Source: Prevotellaceae bacterium UBA2757
Lineage (GTDB): Bacteria > Bacteroidota > Bacteroidia > Bacteroidales > Bacteroidaceae
Length of the DNA: 7,173 bases
Assembly: GCA_002353215.1 (NCBI GenBank)
Contig: DEJD01000041.1
Coordinates: forward strand, 1,446-8,618
Direction: 5' to 3'
Shown piece after piece: positions 1 to 7,140 of this stretch (within the stretch, counting starts at the first letter, position 1; every line of letters begins with the position of its first letter). The translations under genes and the position numbers were made by a program. The notes beneath the pieces are model-generated. The model was not told where the DNA came from. It was given only the letters and a program-made list of their open reading frames with translations, and did not search any database.

Positions 1-479
1 GCTCCGTATTTCAGGGCTTTGCTTATGTCTGTCTCAAAACCGATGTATCCGTATTCGGATGAAGCTACTTTCTTGCCGTTTACATATACATCACCATAGT
101 ACATTATGCCTCCAAAGTCGAGCAATACACTCATTCCCTTGTACGACTCTGGTACGTTGAAAGTCTTGCGATACCATGCAGAACCCATTTTTTTGAAAGC
201 GCGGGCACCTTTGGCTTTCTCGTCCCAAGGCATTTCAAACTGGAAGTCGTGAGGCAGGTCGAGAGTGCGCCATTGGCTGTCGTCGAAGTCAGCCTTCTCG
301 GCTCCTTCAACTTCGCCCATCTGGAATTTCCATCCGAAATTGAACAGTTGGGAACGAATGTCGCGCCACTCCTTTAGTGGACGGTTTTTCTTTGTTGTCT
401 CTTCTTTCTTATCTACATATTGTGCTGATGCACAGATACTCAGAAGTAACAGGCATAGGGAAGTGAATGTCTTCTTCAT
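1..479 (-). CDS. Secreted glycoside hydrolase family 2 enzyme, N-terminal part (cut by window edge)
   Basis: Translating the minus strand from the ATG at 479-477 gives 159 complete codons with no stop, running off the window at position 1. Residues 1-19 are a clear Sec signal peptide (MKK, a Leu-rich core, then ASA before Gln20) with no lipobox cysteine, so the product should reach the periplasm or beyond. From about residue 45 the sequence matches the jelly-roll sugar-binding domain that opens GH2 enzymes: FNFGWKFQ, W70, LPHDF at 75-79, AWYRKTF at 101-107, VNGKKV at 133-138 and GYIGFETDIS at 144-153. GH2 includes beta-galactosidases, beta-glucuronidases and beta-mannosidases. The catalytic glutamates lie in the missing part, so substrate cannot be assigned, although the LPHDF style is commonest in beta-galactosidase-like members. 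It has its own promoter upstream and is separated from the patatin gene by a terminator, so it probably begins a separate transcript. The family call is firm; the specificity is unknown. Confidence 0.9.
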   Translation of the reverse strand, partial: MKKTFTSLCLLLLSICASAQYVDKKEETTKKNRPLKEWRDIRSQLFNFGWKFQMGEVEGAEKADFDDSQWRTLDLPHDFQFEMPWDEKAKGARAFKKMGSAWYRKTFNVPESYKGMSVLLDFGGIMYYGDVYVNGKKVASSEYGYIGFETDISKALKYG

Positions 480-526
480 AGTATTAATTTAAATAATGTA
501 TTTCACTCATTTTTATATGATTTTTG

Positions 527-557
527 CAAATGTAAGAGTTTGCAAGAAAAAAACAAA
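527..557 (-). promoter_or_regulatory. Bacteroidetes-type promoter for the GH2 gene
   Basis: On the minus strand, TACATTTG (534-527) matches the Bacteroidetes -7 consensus TAnnTTTG exactly. TTTG (557-554) lies 19 bases upstream, the usual spacing for the -33 element. Transcription would start near 520, leaving an untranslated leader of about 40 bases before the ATG at 479. The region is AT-rich, so a chance TTTG is possible, but both boxes and the spacing fit. This is inferred from consensus only. Confidence 0.7.
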
Positions 558-570
558 AAATTATTTTCCC

Positions 571-596
571 AAAAAATAGTGAAGGCACTGTTTTTT
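571..596 (-). terminator. Short hairpin terminator after the patatin gene
   Basis: Read on the minus strand, six A's are followed by one unpaired base, then AGTG, loop CCTT, CACT, one unpaired base and six T's. The AGTG/CACT stem is extended across a single mismatch by A6/T6 pairing, and the T run follows the stem as in a Rho-independent terminator. It starts within the TAA stop of the patatin gene (597-595). Because both flanks are A/T runs, it could also act on plus-strand transcription. The GC core is only four pairs, so efficiency is uncertain. Confidence 0.55.
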
Positions 597-1443
597 ATTG
601 ATTCATCAGTATCTGACGGGTGCGCTTGCGACCGATGGCGACGAGTTTTTCCGATTTGTCGAAGTCGAAGATGGTGTAGCGTCCCATTTTGATATCAATC
701 ATGATGTCTGGATGGGTTAACTGTGTCATCAATAGGGAGTTCTGACGTATCATCAGGGCACTGGTGCGTGCGAGTAGAGTGAAGTAGTTGAATTCGATAT
801 TATCGGGGAGAATATGATTGAGGATAATCTGTTTCCACGATTTGTCCTGTTTTCTCCTGTCCTCAAGCATTTTCCAAAAATCGTTTTCGTTTTTGTAGTC
901 ATGACCACTCACATCGACACCCATCAGCAGGTCGCCCTCAGTGCGCTCTACACGATTCAGAGGAATAGGGTTTATGATGCCTCCATCCATGAGAATCATG
1001 CCGTTGCGGCGCACAGGGTCGAATATAGACGGAATAGATATACTGGCTCGGATGGCATCGAACAGACTTCCGCTGCGGAATTCCACTTCTTTTCCATGAA
1101 GCCAGTCGGTCGAGACAGCGCAGTAGGGAATGGGCAGGTCCTCAATCTTCATGTCGGGAACAAACTCCTTGATTGCCTCGATGATGCGTTCTCCTTTCAC
1201 TATGTGGTTGAGGCTGAGCGAGAGGTCGGAGAGTTCCAGCATCTTCCGTTTGCTGATAGTCTTCATCCATGCACGAAATTCTTTCAATTTGCCTGCTGCA
1301 TAGACACCTCCGATAAGTGCGCCCATCGAACTGCCGGCCACGGAACTGATTTCATACCCCTGTGCCAGCAGTTCCTCGATGACGCCTATATGAACCAGTC
1401 CGCGTGCACCTCCGCTTGATAATACTAATGCTACTTTCTTCAT
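595..1443 (-). CDS. Patatin-like phospholipase (RssA/NTE-type), cytoplasmic
   Basis: This 282-residue protein has all the patatin landmarks. The Gly-rich oxyanion loop SGGARG is at residues 10-15, the nucleophile elbow GSSMG at 37-41 (catalytic Ser39), and the DGG motif at 153-155 (catalytic Asp153) completes the Ser-Asp dyad. Patatin-family proteins are lipid acyl hydrolases that act on phospholipids or other acyl esters. The length and layout match small bacterial members such as RssA, whose natural substrates are mostly undefined. There is no signal peptide (residues 4-8 form the first buried beta-strand VALVL), so a cytoplasmic or inner-membrane-associated place is expected. The start ATG overlaps the TGA of the upstream lyase gene in the sequence ATGA, which argues for co-transcription and translational coupling. 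The hairpin at 571-596 ends the unit. The assignment to family is firm; any link to carbohydrate use is only positional. Confidence 0.95.
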   Translation of the reverse strand: MKKVALVLSSGGARGLVHIGVIEELLAQGYEISSVAGSSMGALIGGVYAAGKLKEFRAWMKTISKRKMLELSDLSLSLNHIVKGERIIEAIKEFVPDMKIEDLPIPYCAVSTDWLHGKEVEFRSGSLFDAIRASISIPSIFDPVRRNGMILMDGGIINPIPLNRVERTEGDLLMGVDVSGHDYKNENDFWKMLEDRRKQDKSWKQIILNHILPDNIEFNYFTLLARTSALMIRQNSLLMTQLTHPDIMIDIKMGRYTIFDFDKSEKLVAIGRKRTRQILMNQ

Positions 1444-4427
1444 TTAGCGATTATCTTCTTTACGCTGACGCGACCTTCGTTGTCGATTGTCTGTTCGAGA
1501 TAAATACCGGAAACAGGACGGGCGTTGAGTTGTGTGCCCTGCAAACTGAAGAAACGCTGCTGAGGAGAGTCCTGAGTTTTAATAGAGCTGATGGAAGAAG
1601 GAATACCTGCTTCGATATCGGTCTCTTCAATAACAAAGCGCAGACGAGTGCGGTCGGCATGTGCTGCGAAGAACTCCAACGGACCGCCCTTGCCGTCAGC
1701 GTCTGGTGCTCCTACGTTGAACAGGCGTTTGTGTTGTTCGTCGGCATCCATATAGAATGCCATCTTGCCGTTGTCTTGCTTTGCGTAGTAAGGACGGATG
1801 GCAACAGGTGTTGCGGACAGCAGGCGTTCAATCTGCATATAGGCTCCAGACTTCTGATTGCGTACTTGAACAAAACCGTTTTCTGTTTCTTCAATGGTCC
1901 AAAGTGCTGCACGGTCGCTTGCAAGAGGATCTGCCTGACCGCCGTTGATGTTGTTTTCTGAAAGTCCGATGCGATAAACCAGTGAGTCGCGCTGTCCGTC
2001 GGCAGACTTCATAGAATAGAGGTAGCGGCGACCTGTTGAAGCATCTGCATTTTCAGTCCTTGCGTTAGGATTGGTGCCGTAACTGTAGATAAGGTAGCAG
2101 AGGTCGGTAGATGTGCCGGCAAGAGTATATATGCGTTTTCCGCTGAATGCAGTAATTGCGTTGTTGAGTTTGTTTACCTGTTCGTCTATTTCTTCCTGGG
2201 TAGTCTTCTCATTGATAGTTTCTGCAAAAGTCTGAGCATTGCTTATGACAGTCATCAGTGAGTTGAGAGCTTCTGTAGGATATCCGAGGGTTACGTCGGT
2301 CTGAGCACCTTTAGCCAGATTTGTGGCGGTTTCCAGTGTGGCATTGAATTTTGCAAGGAAAATCGTTACGAGTGAGGCATCGATTTCTGCGAAAGTGAAT
2401 ACCATATCGGCGCGGTCGAAAGTGCCGGAACCCCAGAACCAGTCGTCAACAAATCCGCGGGCACGAATCTGCTGGTTGTTGGCAGCAGCACTGTTGATGC
2501 GATACATCGACACGTTGCCGTATAGTCCAGACTGTGATGGCTGCTGATCGCCAGTGTAGTTGATGGTGAGCACGGTAGGGGAGTCGGACATACCGATGCG
2601 ATCGACATTGTCTATCGAACTGTTTCTTGCAGCAATATACTTTTTGTTACCATAGTTCTGAATGTTCATTCCGCCTTCGGTCGGGGTGATAACCCACAGC
2701 AAAGCAGGGTCGTCCCACAGATATGTTTCTGTAGTTCCGAGTGTGCCGTTATCATTGAAGGTGAGATACTTCGGCGTTCCGTTCAGGGAAGTGCCGGAGT
2801 TGTAAGGAATAGTTGCATAGGAAATGATGCGATAGAGTTTTCCTTCCTTTGGTTCAAACGGATTCATTCCGGCTCTGGTTCCACCGCCTGGACGCATATA
2901 TTCATCGTTTACCGAAACGGTAGCAGAGTAGAGTGATTCAATGCCGTCGGTGCCGATGGTTTTCATGCGGAAGAAATAAACCTTGTCGGCTGTGAGTCCA
3001 CTGACTGTTGTTCCTGTGGCATCGCCTGCCAGACGTTGTATCTCGACGAAAGTCTTGTTGTCTTCCGACTGTTCTACTACGATGGCAGTAGCAGTTTCGG
3101 TTTCGTTGTTCAGCCATGAGAGTTTCACGGTTGTGGCATCGGTGAGAGTGGCTTCAGGATTGGTTGGCGCTGTGAGGTAGCTGCTCTTCTGCGCCAGACT
3201 GTTTACATAATGTTCGATGTTGGTATAACCACCGCCGAGAGTGTATTCTGCGGCATCGTTCTTCTGAATATTCAGTCCGTTTTCAAGTTCCCATTCATCG
3301 GGCATTCCGTCGTTGTCGGTATCAAGCAGTTTAGGTCCGTTTGCTACTGTGCCAATACCGCCTACATTATCTTCGTTCGCAATGAAATTACCCTTCTTTC
3401 CGAGCGAGGTGAGTTGTTCGAGAATGCGCTTGTCGTGTGAATCGCGAACACGTGAAGCTCCCACATGATCTACGATAGTGTAGTATGCCTGTTCTGCACT
3501 CTCCACGTTCATCGGGTGGGTAGTCTTGAAGTTCGGATTCGGCATCGCTGTGGCGTTATGGTGGTCAGTGATGAGAGTACCGTTGAGCACTCCGTCGCAG
3601 TTGCCGTCGAAATAGTTACCGTCACTGTAGAGATGGTCGGTTTCAGTCCAGTCGTCGAAATACTTCTGCGAACCTTCCGGTCCTGCGATGAAGTAATTAT
3701 TCATGACGTCCTGGTAGTTGTCGGCAGCAGAGTGGCCGCCAATGATTCCCATAGCGTAATTATATACTACATTATTATAGTATTGCAGGTAACACTTCAT
3801 CTTCGGGTTGCGGCTCTTGTTGTCAGCCCAAAGACAGTGGTGAATGGTCCAGTTGCGTGTGCCGTCTGTGATGGAACCGAATCGCTGTGGTTCTATACCT
3901 TCTGAATTTATGCAGTATTGCCATGTAATGTTGTTTGCGTCTTTGATGTGTACATTATCCCAAGGTCCCCACGATACGGAACAGTGGTCCATGATGAAAT
4001 TCTGACATTCGTCGAGTGTCAGAGTACACTTGCTGCTGTTTACGCTCTTTCCTCCTCGCATACGGATATAGCGCATGATGACGTTCTTTGCTTTTGAGGC
4101 AATGACACGTCCGCCATATATGGTTATACCTTCGCCCGGAGCAGTCTGTCCGGCTATGGTTATGTTACTGCTGATGGTGATGCTCTTGCCGGTTATGTCG
4201 ATCACACCGCCCACGTCGAAGACGACGAAGCGGTTAGGCTGACTTACAGCGTCGGCAAGTGAACCTGTGCCTGCAGCGTTTAGGTTTGTTACATGAACCA
4301 CTTGGCATCCGCGACCGCCGGTAGCGTATGCGCCGTAACCTTCAGCACCCGGGAATGCCAGTTGCTGTGCGTTTGTTACGATAGCTGCAAACGTAAGAGA
4401 AATAACTGACAGTAAAAACTTTTTCAT
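1440..4427 (-). CDS. Secreted multidomain PL1-family pectate-lyase-like protein
   Basis: The 995-residue product has a Sec signal peptide (1-20, cleavage before Gln21). Residues 24-415 resemble the right-handed beta-helix of polysaccharide lyase family 1, which cleaves pectate by Ca2+-dependent beta-elimination. Landmarks are FPGAEGYG (25-32), GGRG (37-40), FDVGGVIDI (70-78), IAGQTAPGEGI (91-101) and DHCSVSWGPWDN (147-158, candidate Ca2+-binding Asp147 and Asp157). SRNPK (205-209) follows, with Arg206 the likely catalytic base. An acidic loop, DTDNDGMPDEWE (369-380), looks like a Ca2+-binding segment. A fibronectin-III-like module follows (about 420-507). Two similar beta-rich modules (about 528-683 and 765-936) flank a helical stretch (about 684-762) that could be FIVAR-like. 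The tail RFFSLQGTQL...GIYLEQ (958-979) resembles C-terminal sorting tails of Prevotella exported proteins and may direct type IX secretion. This is far longer than a bare PL1 enzyme, so attachment or binding modules are likely. The PL1 call is strong; pectate as substrate and the later modules are inferred. Confidence 0.9.
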   Translation of the reverse strand: MKKFLLSVISLTFAAIVTNAQQLAFPGAEGYGAYATGGRGCQVVHVTNLNAAGTGSLADAVSQPNRFVVFDVGGVIDITGKSITISSNITIAGQTAPGEGITIYGGRVIASKAKNVIMRYIRMRGGKSVNSSKCTLTLDECQNFIMDHCSVSWGPWDNVHIKDANNITWQYCINSEGIEPQRFGSITDGTRNWTIHHCLWADNKSRNPKMKCYLQYYNNVVYNYAMGIIGGHSAADNYQDVMNNYFIAGPEGSQKYFDDWTETDHLYSDGNYFDGNCDGVLNGTLITDHHNATAMPNPNFKTTHPMNVESAEQAYYTIVDHVGASRVRDSHDKRILEQLTSLGKKGNFIANEDNVGGIGTVANGPKLLDTDNDGMPDEWELENGLNIQKNDAAEYTLGGGYTNIEHYVNSLAQKSSYLTAPTNPEATLTDATTVKLSWLNNETETATAIVVEQSEDNKTFVEIQRLAGDATGTTVSGLTADKVYFFRMKTIGTDGIESLYSATVSVNDEYMRPGGGTRAGMNPFEPKEGKLYRIISYATIPYNSGTSLNGTPKYLTFNDNGTLGTTETYLWDDPALLWVITPTEGGMNIQNYGNKKYIAARNSSIDNVDRIGMSDSPTVLTINYTGDQQPSQSGLYGNVSMYRINSAAANNQQIRARGFVDDWFWGSGTFDRADMVFTFAEIDASLVTIFLAKFNATLETATNLAKGAQTDVTLGYPTEALNSLMTVISNAQTFAETINEKTTQEEIDEQVNKLNNAITAFSGKRIYTLAGTSTDLCYLIYSYGTNPNARTENADASTGRRYLYSMKSADGQRDSLVYRIGLSENNINGGQADPLASDRAALWTIEETENGFVQVRNQKSGAYMQIERLLSATPVAIRPYYAKQDNGKMAFYMDADEQHKRLFNVGAPDADGKGGPLEFFAAHADRTRLRFVIEETDIEAGIPSSISSIKTQDSPQQRFFSLQGTQLNARPVSGIYLEQTIDNEGRVSVKKIIAK

Positions 4428-4505
4428 AGCAACTATGATTGAAATAGATTAGTATAATCGACTAATAATGGATGAAATTAGGAATAAAACTAACTTATCC
4501 GCCCG

Positions 4506-4513
4506 CAAAGTTA
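4506..4513 (-). promoter_or_regulatory. -7 element for the lyase-patatin unit
   Basis: TAACTTTG (4513-4506 on the minus strand) matches TAnnTTTG exactly. Transcription would start near 4499, giving a leader of about 70 bases before the lyase ATG at 4427. No good TTTG lies at the usual distance. The expected -33 region falls around 4533-4537, on top of the -7 box of the opposite promoter. Confidence 0.55.
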
Positions 4514-4543
4514 GGTCTTTTGGAAAAAATAATCCTATCTTTG
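4511..4543 (+). promoter_or_regulatory. Promoter for the outer-membrane barrel gene
   Basis: TATCTTTG (4536-4543) matches the Bacteroidetes -7 consensus exactly. A weak -33 box, TTAG (4511-4514), sits 21 bases upstream with one mismatch to TTTG. A perfect TTTG at 4519-4522 is only 13 bases away, too close. The likely start point near 4550 leaves a leader of 10-20 bases, very short if the ATG at 4562 is used. Confidence 0.6.
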
Positions 4544-4561
4544 CAGTGATATTTTTTACTT

Positions 4562-6286
4562 ATGGAACTAATGAAGCGAATTGTGATGATGACAGCCGTC
4601 GTGCTGTGCCTGATGGCTGCACCTGAAAAACTACTTGCACAAACACTGCAACAACCTGCTATTGAGATTATTGGTGACCGCACACTTATTCATGTAGATC
4701 GTCTTGGCTTGAAAGGTGACGAAACTTTGATGGATGTGTTAATGATGTATCCGGAAATGCTTGTGGGTGGTTTTGAAACTATGCTCGACAACTACCAGCT
4801 GCGTATGGAGAATATGGCTATTATCTGCAATACACGCCATTTCTTATCTACAACGCCGGCGAAGAATGTAAAACTGATTCATATTTGCGAGAACCCAGCT
4901 GTAGCGAAGGGTATTGCAGGATTGAATGGTGTTATCGACCTGAATATGCAGATCAACGAAGAGGGGGTGAGTGGATTTATTGGTGGAGAGTTGAGTACGA
5001 AACTGGAGAAATCGGCTCTGGCAGCAGTGAACTACGGACATGTTTCGTCCAAGAAGGCTACGACCGACATATTTGCTACGGCGAGCATGGACGACAAGTC
5101 GCGCCACGGAGATACGGATTATGCTCAGACAGCATCGTTTACCCTGACCCAACGGTTTACTCCGCTCAACCGCCTGAATGTATTCCTGCGCCATGGCTAC
5201 AGTAACAACAAGGAACTGCCTTTTGCTTCGGATAATAAAAGCTACTTGACGCGTCTTCAGTATTTTCACACACTCAACAGCATTGGCACGGAACTGCTCG
5301 CTGTTGTGGGTTATGTTTATGGCGATAATGCTGCTAATTCAAGGATTGCTACGTTGGAAAACGACCTGCGCACAGCTTCTGGCACGCAGACTTATATGCT
5401 TGAGTTGAACACTCCGTTGCCTTTCCTCAAGGGGGCGCAGCTGATGCTTGGAAACGAGAACGACCTTACGAACATCCGCTATCATGTGCGACAGGATATG
5501 GTGGTGGAACCGACGCCGTTCGATGTGAACGACCGTTTCACTGTGAACAACTTCGACCTCTATGCTCAGCTTGACTACACGGTTGGTCCGATGACATTCT
5601 CGGCGGGCGACCGTGTGTCGTTTTACCATTATGGTATGGATGCCTATAACGGCACCGCGAGTCGCAATCCTACCCGCAACTTTGTGTTGGCGAGCATTAA
5701 GGCAAAGCTGGCTGCCAACCATCAGTTGCAGGGCGGTTATTATCGTCGCTACATCAATCCGTCGTTTGTTGCGGCTATGCCTACGGCTTATCCTAATACA
5801 GACGGAAGGATCTGGTCTCGCGTGACAGATCTTCAGAACGAACAGCGTGCCGATGTGTATCGTCTGGCTTATGCGTTCAGTAAACCTGGTCTGAATGCGA
5901 ACTTCGGTGGACGTCTCATCCACATGGTCGATGGGGGAGAGAACACCCTGACGCTGAATGCTTCGGCTACGTGGATACACAGTTGGCTGATGCTTACGGG
6001 TGGTGCAAACTTCTGCCATACGGAGGACTTGGGCGAGAAACTGAACTTCGGTTATGTTCGTCTTGCGCCTACGTTCCGTCTGCCTTGGGCTCTGAAGGCA
6101 TCTACTCAGTTGGTGTGGTGTTCGAAGAATGCTCCTGAGCGCCGCCTTCTCGACCTTCCGGCAGTGTATGCTTTGCTTAAGGCTGAAAAAAACATATCGT
6201 CCCACCTGGCTGTCGCAGCTCAGTGGCACGATATATTCTGTTCGCAGCGCAGTGCCGCCCTCCTTACAGCGAAATACCTGTTCTAA
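4562..6286 (+). CDS. Outer-membrane beta-barrel protein with reduced TonB-receptor-like plug
   Basis: The 574-residue protein starts with a signal peptide. M4 (ATG at 4571) gives the cleaner start, MKRIV with a hydrophobic core ending LLAQ at 24-27, so the first ATG at 4562 may not be the real one. Residues about 35-130 follow the pattern of a TonB-dependent-receptor plug: a G-ETLMDVLMMYP stretch at 52-64, NYQLRMENMAI at 77-87, then VKLIHICENPAVA at 103-115 and GLNGVIDLNMQ at 120-130. The rest alternates polar and apolar residues as barrel strands do and ends in KYLF, with the terminal Phe typical of barrel assembly. GGYYRRYINPSF (391-402) recalls the YsRRixRP motif of the Bacteroidetes OMP_b-brl_3 barrel family, but the expected GNPxLxPE is replaced by a diverged RVTDLQNEQ (420-428). 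I see no TonB box and no carboxypeptidase-like N-terminal domain, and it is shorter than usual receptors of 700 or more residues. Ligand unknown; it could be a small transporter or a relic barrel. Confidence 0.8.
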   Translation: MELMKRIVMMTAVVLCLMAAPEKLLAQTLQQPAIEIIGDRTLIHVDRLGLKGDETLMDVLMMYPEMLVGGFETMLDNYQLRMENMAIICNTRHFLSTTPAKNVKLIHICENPAVAKGIAGLNGVIDLNMQINEEGVSGFIGGELSTKLEKSALAAVNYGHVSSKKATTDIFATASMDDKSRHGDTDYAQTASFTLTQRFTPLNRLNVFLRHGYSNNKELPFASDNKSYLTRLQYFHTLNSIGTELLAVVGYVYGDNAANSRIATLENDLRTASGTQTYMLELNTPLPFLKGAQLMLGNENDLTNIRYHVRQDMVVEPTPFDVNDRFTVNNFDLYAQLDYTVGPMTFSAGDRVSFYHYGMDAYNGTASRNPTRNFVLASIKAKLAANHQLQGGYYRRYINPSFVAAMPTAYPNTDGRIWSRVTDLQNEQRADVYRLAYAFSKPGLNANFGGRLIHMVDGGENTLTLNASATWIHSWLMLTGGANFCHTEDLGEKLNFGYVRLAPTFRLPWALKASTQLVWCSKNAPERRLLDLPAVYALLKAEKNISSHLAVAAQWHDIFCSQRSAALLTAKYLF

Positions 6287-6296
6287 CCGCTAACCT

Positions 6297-6674
6297 CTAA
6301 CCCATAATCACCACTTCCTTTCCGAAGGGAGCGAGCGCCAGTCCTGCCATCTTGAAGTGCTGCTTGCCGAACGGTATCCCGACTATACTGATGCATAGCA
6401 GTGCCCCGAAGATGATGTGTGCCATGAATGCCATGAATCCGCCGAAGATAATCCAGATGATATTGAGCGGAATACTGATGCATCCAGGAGGTGTGTCAGT
6501 TTTTTTTACTGTGGCTCCGAAAGGCCAGAGACATAGCAGTCCTAATTTGAAAGTCTGCAATGCTACAGGAATGCCTATGATAGTGATAAGCATGGCTATA
6601 CTTGCTGTGAAATAACCGATTGCTGCTTCATAACCTCCGAGCAGCAACCAGATGATATTCCCTAAAATTTTCAT
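6297..6674 (-). CDS. YccF-family inner-membrane protein with two repeated domains
   Basis: The 125-residue protein is made of two copies of the YccF domain. Copy one spans about 6-56 (NIIWLLLGG, then ITIIGIPVALQTFKLG and PFGATV). Copy two spans about 71-121 (NIIWIIFGG, then ISIVGIPFGKQHFKMAG and PFGKEV). The paired IIGIP/IVGIP and PFG motifs, NIIW at each start, and four hydrophobic segments are diagnostic of this conserved inner-membrane family of unknown molecular function. The length fits the family. The gene converges on the barrel gene with 10 bp between stop codons and no visible hairpin, so the transcripts may overlap at their 3' ends. A -7 box lies upstream at 6706-6713. Nothing ties it to the polysaccharide genes, so it is probably an unrelated housekeeping membrane gene. 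Confidence 0.9.
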   Translation of the reverse strand: MKILGNIIWLLLGGYEAAIGYFTASIAMLITIIGIPVALQTFKLGLLCLWPFGATVKKTDTPPGCISIPLNIIWIIFGGFMAFMAHIIFGALLCISIVGIPFGKQHFKMAGLALAPFGKEVVIMG

Positions 6675-6705
6675 AGCTTCAAGCTTTTTTGGGTAATTAT
6701 GGCGG

Positions 6706-6713
6706 CAAAGTTA
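6706..6713 (-). promoter_or_regulatory. -7 element for the YccF gene
   Basis: TAACTTTG (6713-6706 on the minus strand) matches TAnnTTTG and is identical to the -7 box of the lyase gene, including the following C. No good TTTG is seen 19-21 bases upstream. The start point would be near 6699, about 25 bases before the ATG. The surrounding 72-base gap also holds an AT-only hairpin with one mismatch (6726-6748) at the stop of the upstream gene, too weak to call as a terminator. Confidence 0.5.
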
Positions 6714-6746
6714 ATAATTGCCCGCGAAAATATTGAAGAAATCTTT

Positions 6747-7118
6747 TCATTTTTCATTTTTAATTTTTTTACTCACATTCAATGGTGTGCTGTGGGGGAA
6801 GGCTTCTGAGTAAGCATCGTCGAAGTCGCGAGTCTTTACTTTGTTTCTGCCTATTTGTAACACTGTGGTTACTACGGCTCGCAGAAATTCACGATGTGGA
6901 CGCGGATAGAGCGATGGCAATGGCAATGGGTTCCATCCTTCTTGTTCACACTTGTAGCATACTTCCCATATGAAGTCATCGGTGGCTTTGGTGCCGAACC
7001 ACGCCTTCAACACGTTGCGGATGCAGAAACGCTTGTACTGACCTCCGAGGAGGCGCCTCGTGCGCTCCAGACGTTTCCAGAGCTGCACGAAGCTTTCTTT
7101 GTTATTCTCGATTTGCAT
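6747..7118 (-). CDS. Hypothetical small basic protein, start uncertain
   Basis: I do not recognise this protein. From the ATG at 7118 it has 123 residues. It is rich in Lys and Arg near its N-terminus (WKRLERTRRLLGGQYKR at 14-30), with four tryptophans (14, 40, 51, 62), one CxxC (Cys54, Cys57), a proline-rich middle (GWNPLPLPSLYPRPH, 61-75) and a basic tail KKIKNEK. There is no signal peptide or membrane segment, so it is likely cytoplasmic. A single CxxC with Cys32 is not enough to claim a zinc site. The reading frame stays open upstream for 18 codons to the window edge, through a Gly/Gln-rich stretch encoded by TGACC-type repeats, so the real start may lie outside. No TAnnTTTG box is seen in the 55 bases before the ATG. 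The composition of the internal ATG start onward looks like a real folded protein, but function is unknown. Confidence 0.6.
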   Translation of the reverse strand: MQIENNKESFVQLWKRLERTRRLLGGQYKRFCIRNVLKAWFGTKATDDFIWEVCYKCEQEGWNPLPLPSLYPRPHREFLRAVVTTVLQIGRNKVKTRDFDDAYSEAFPHSTPLNVSKKIKNEK

Positions 7119-7140
7119 ATTAAAAATCCGATTTTCATTT

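Larger units (their letters stand above)
4505..4544. promoter_or_regulatory. Imperfect inverted repeat carrying both divergent -7 boxes
   Basis: GCAAAGTTAGG (4505-4515) and CCTATCTTTGC (4534-4544) are reverse complements at 10 of 11 positions, separated by 18 bases. Each arm contains a TAnnTTTG box facing outward, TAACTTTG on the minus strand and TATCTTTG on the plus strand. The symmetry may simply come from two back-to-back promoters, or may also be an operator for a dimeric regulator. Confidence 0.5.

Noticed and set aside
814..1419. A 201-codon plus-strand open frame opposite the patatin gene
   Set aside because: The patatin frame carries all catalytic motifs, while the opposite frame has no recognisable domain and a His/Phe-rich composition typical of an antisense shadow.
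1404..1961. A 185-codon plus-strand open frame with a hydrophobic start
   Set aside because: It overlaps the ends of both the patatin and lyase genes on the other strand. The start looks like a signal peptide only by chance, and the rest has no domain pattern.
1..4427. Calling the GH2, PL1 and patatin genes a complete polysaccharide utilization locus
   Set aside because: No SusC/SusD pair, sensor-regulator or sulfatase is in the window, and the GH2 gene has its own promoter after a terminator, so only a loose cluster can be supported.
4519..4522. Perfect TTTG upstream of the barrel gene as a -33 box
   Set aside because: It is only 13 bases from the -7 box, well short of the 19-21 bases usual for Bacteroidetes promoters.
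5339..6229. A 296-codon open frame on the minus strand inside the barrel gene
   Set aside because: It lies fully antisense to a gene with a signal peptide, plug and barrel features. Its translation is rich in Arg, His and Ser without recognisable motifs, as expected for a shadow frame.
6726..6748. AT-rich hairpin at the end of the hypothetical gene
   Set aside because: The stem is eight A/T-dominated pairs with one mismatch and is not followed by a T run on the minus strand, so it is not a convincing terminator.
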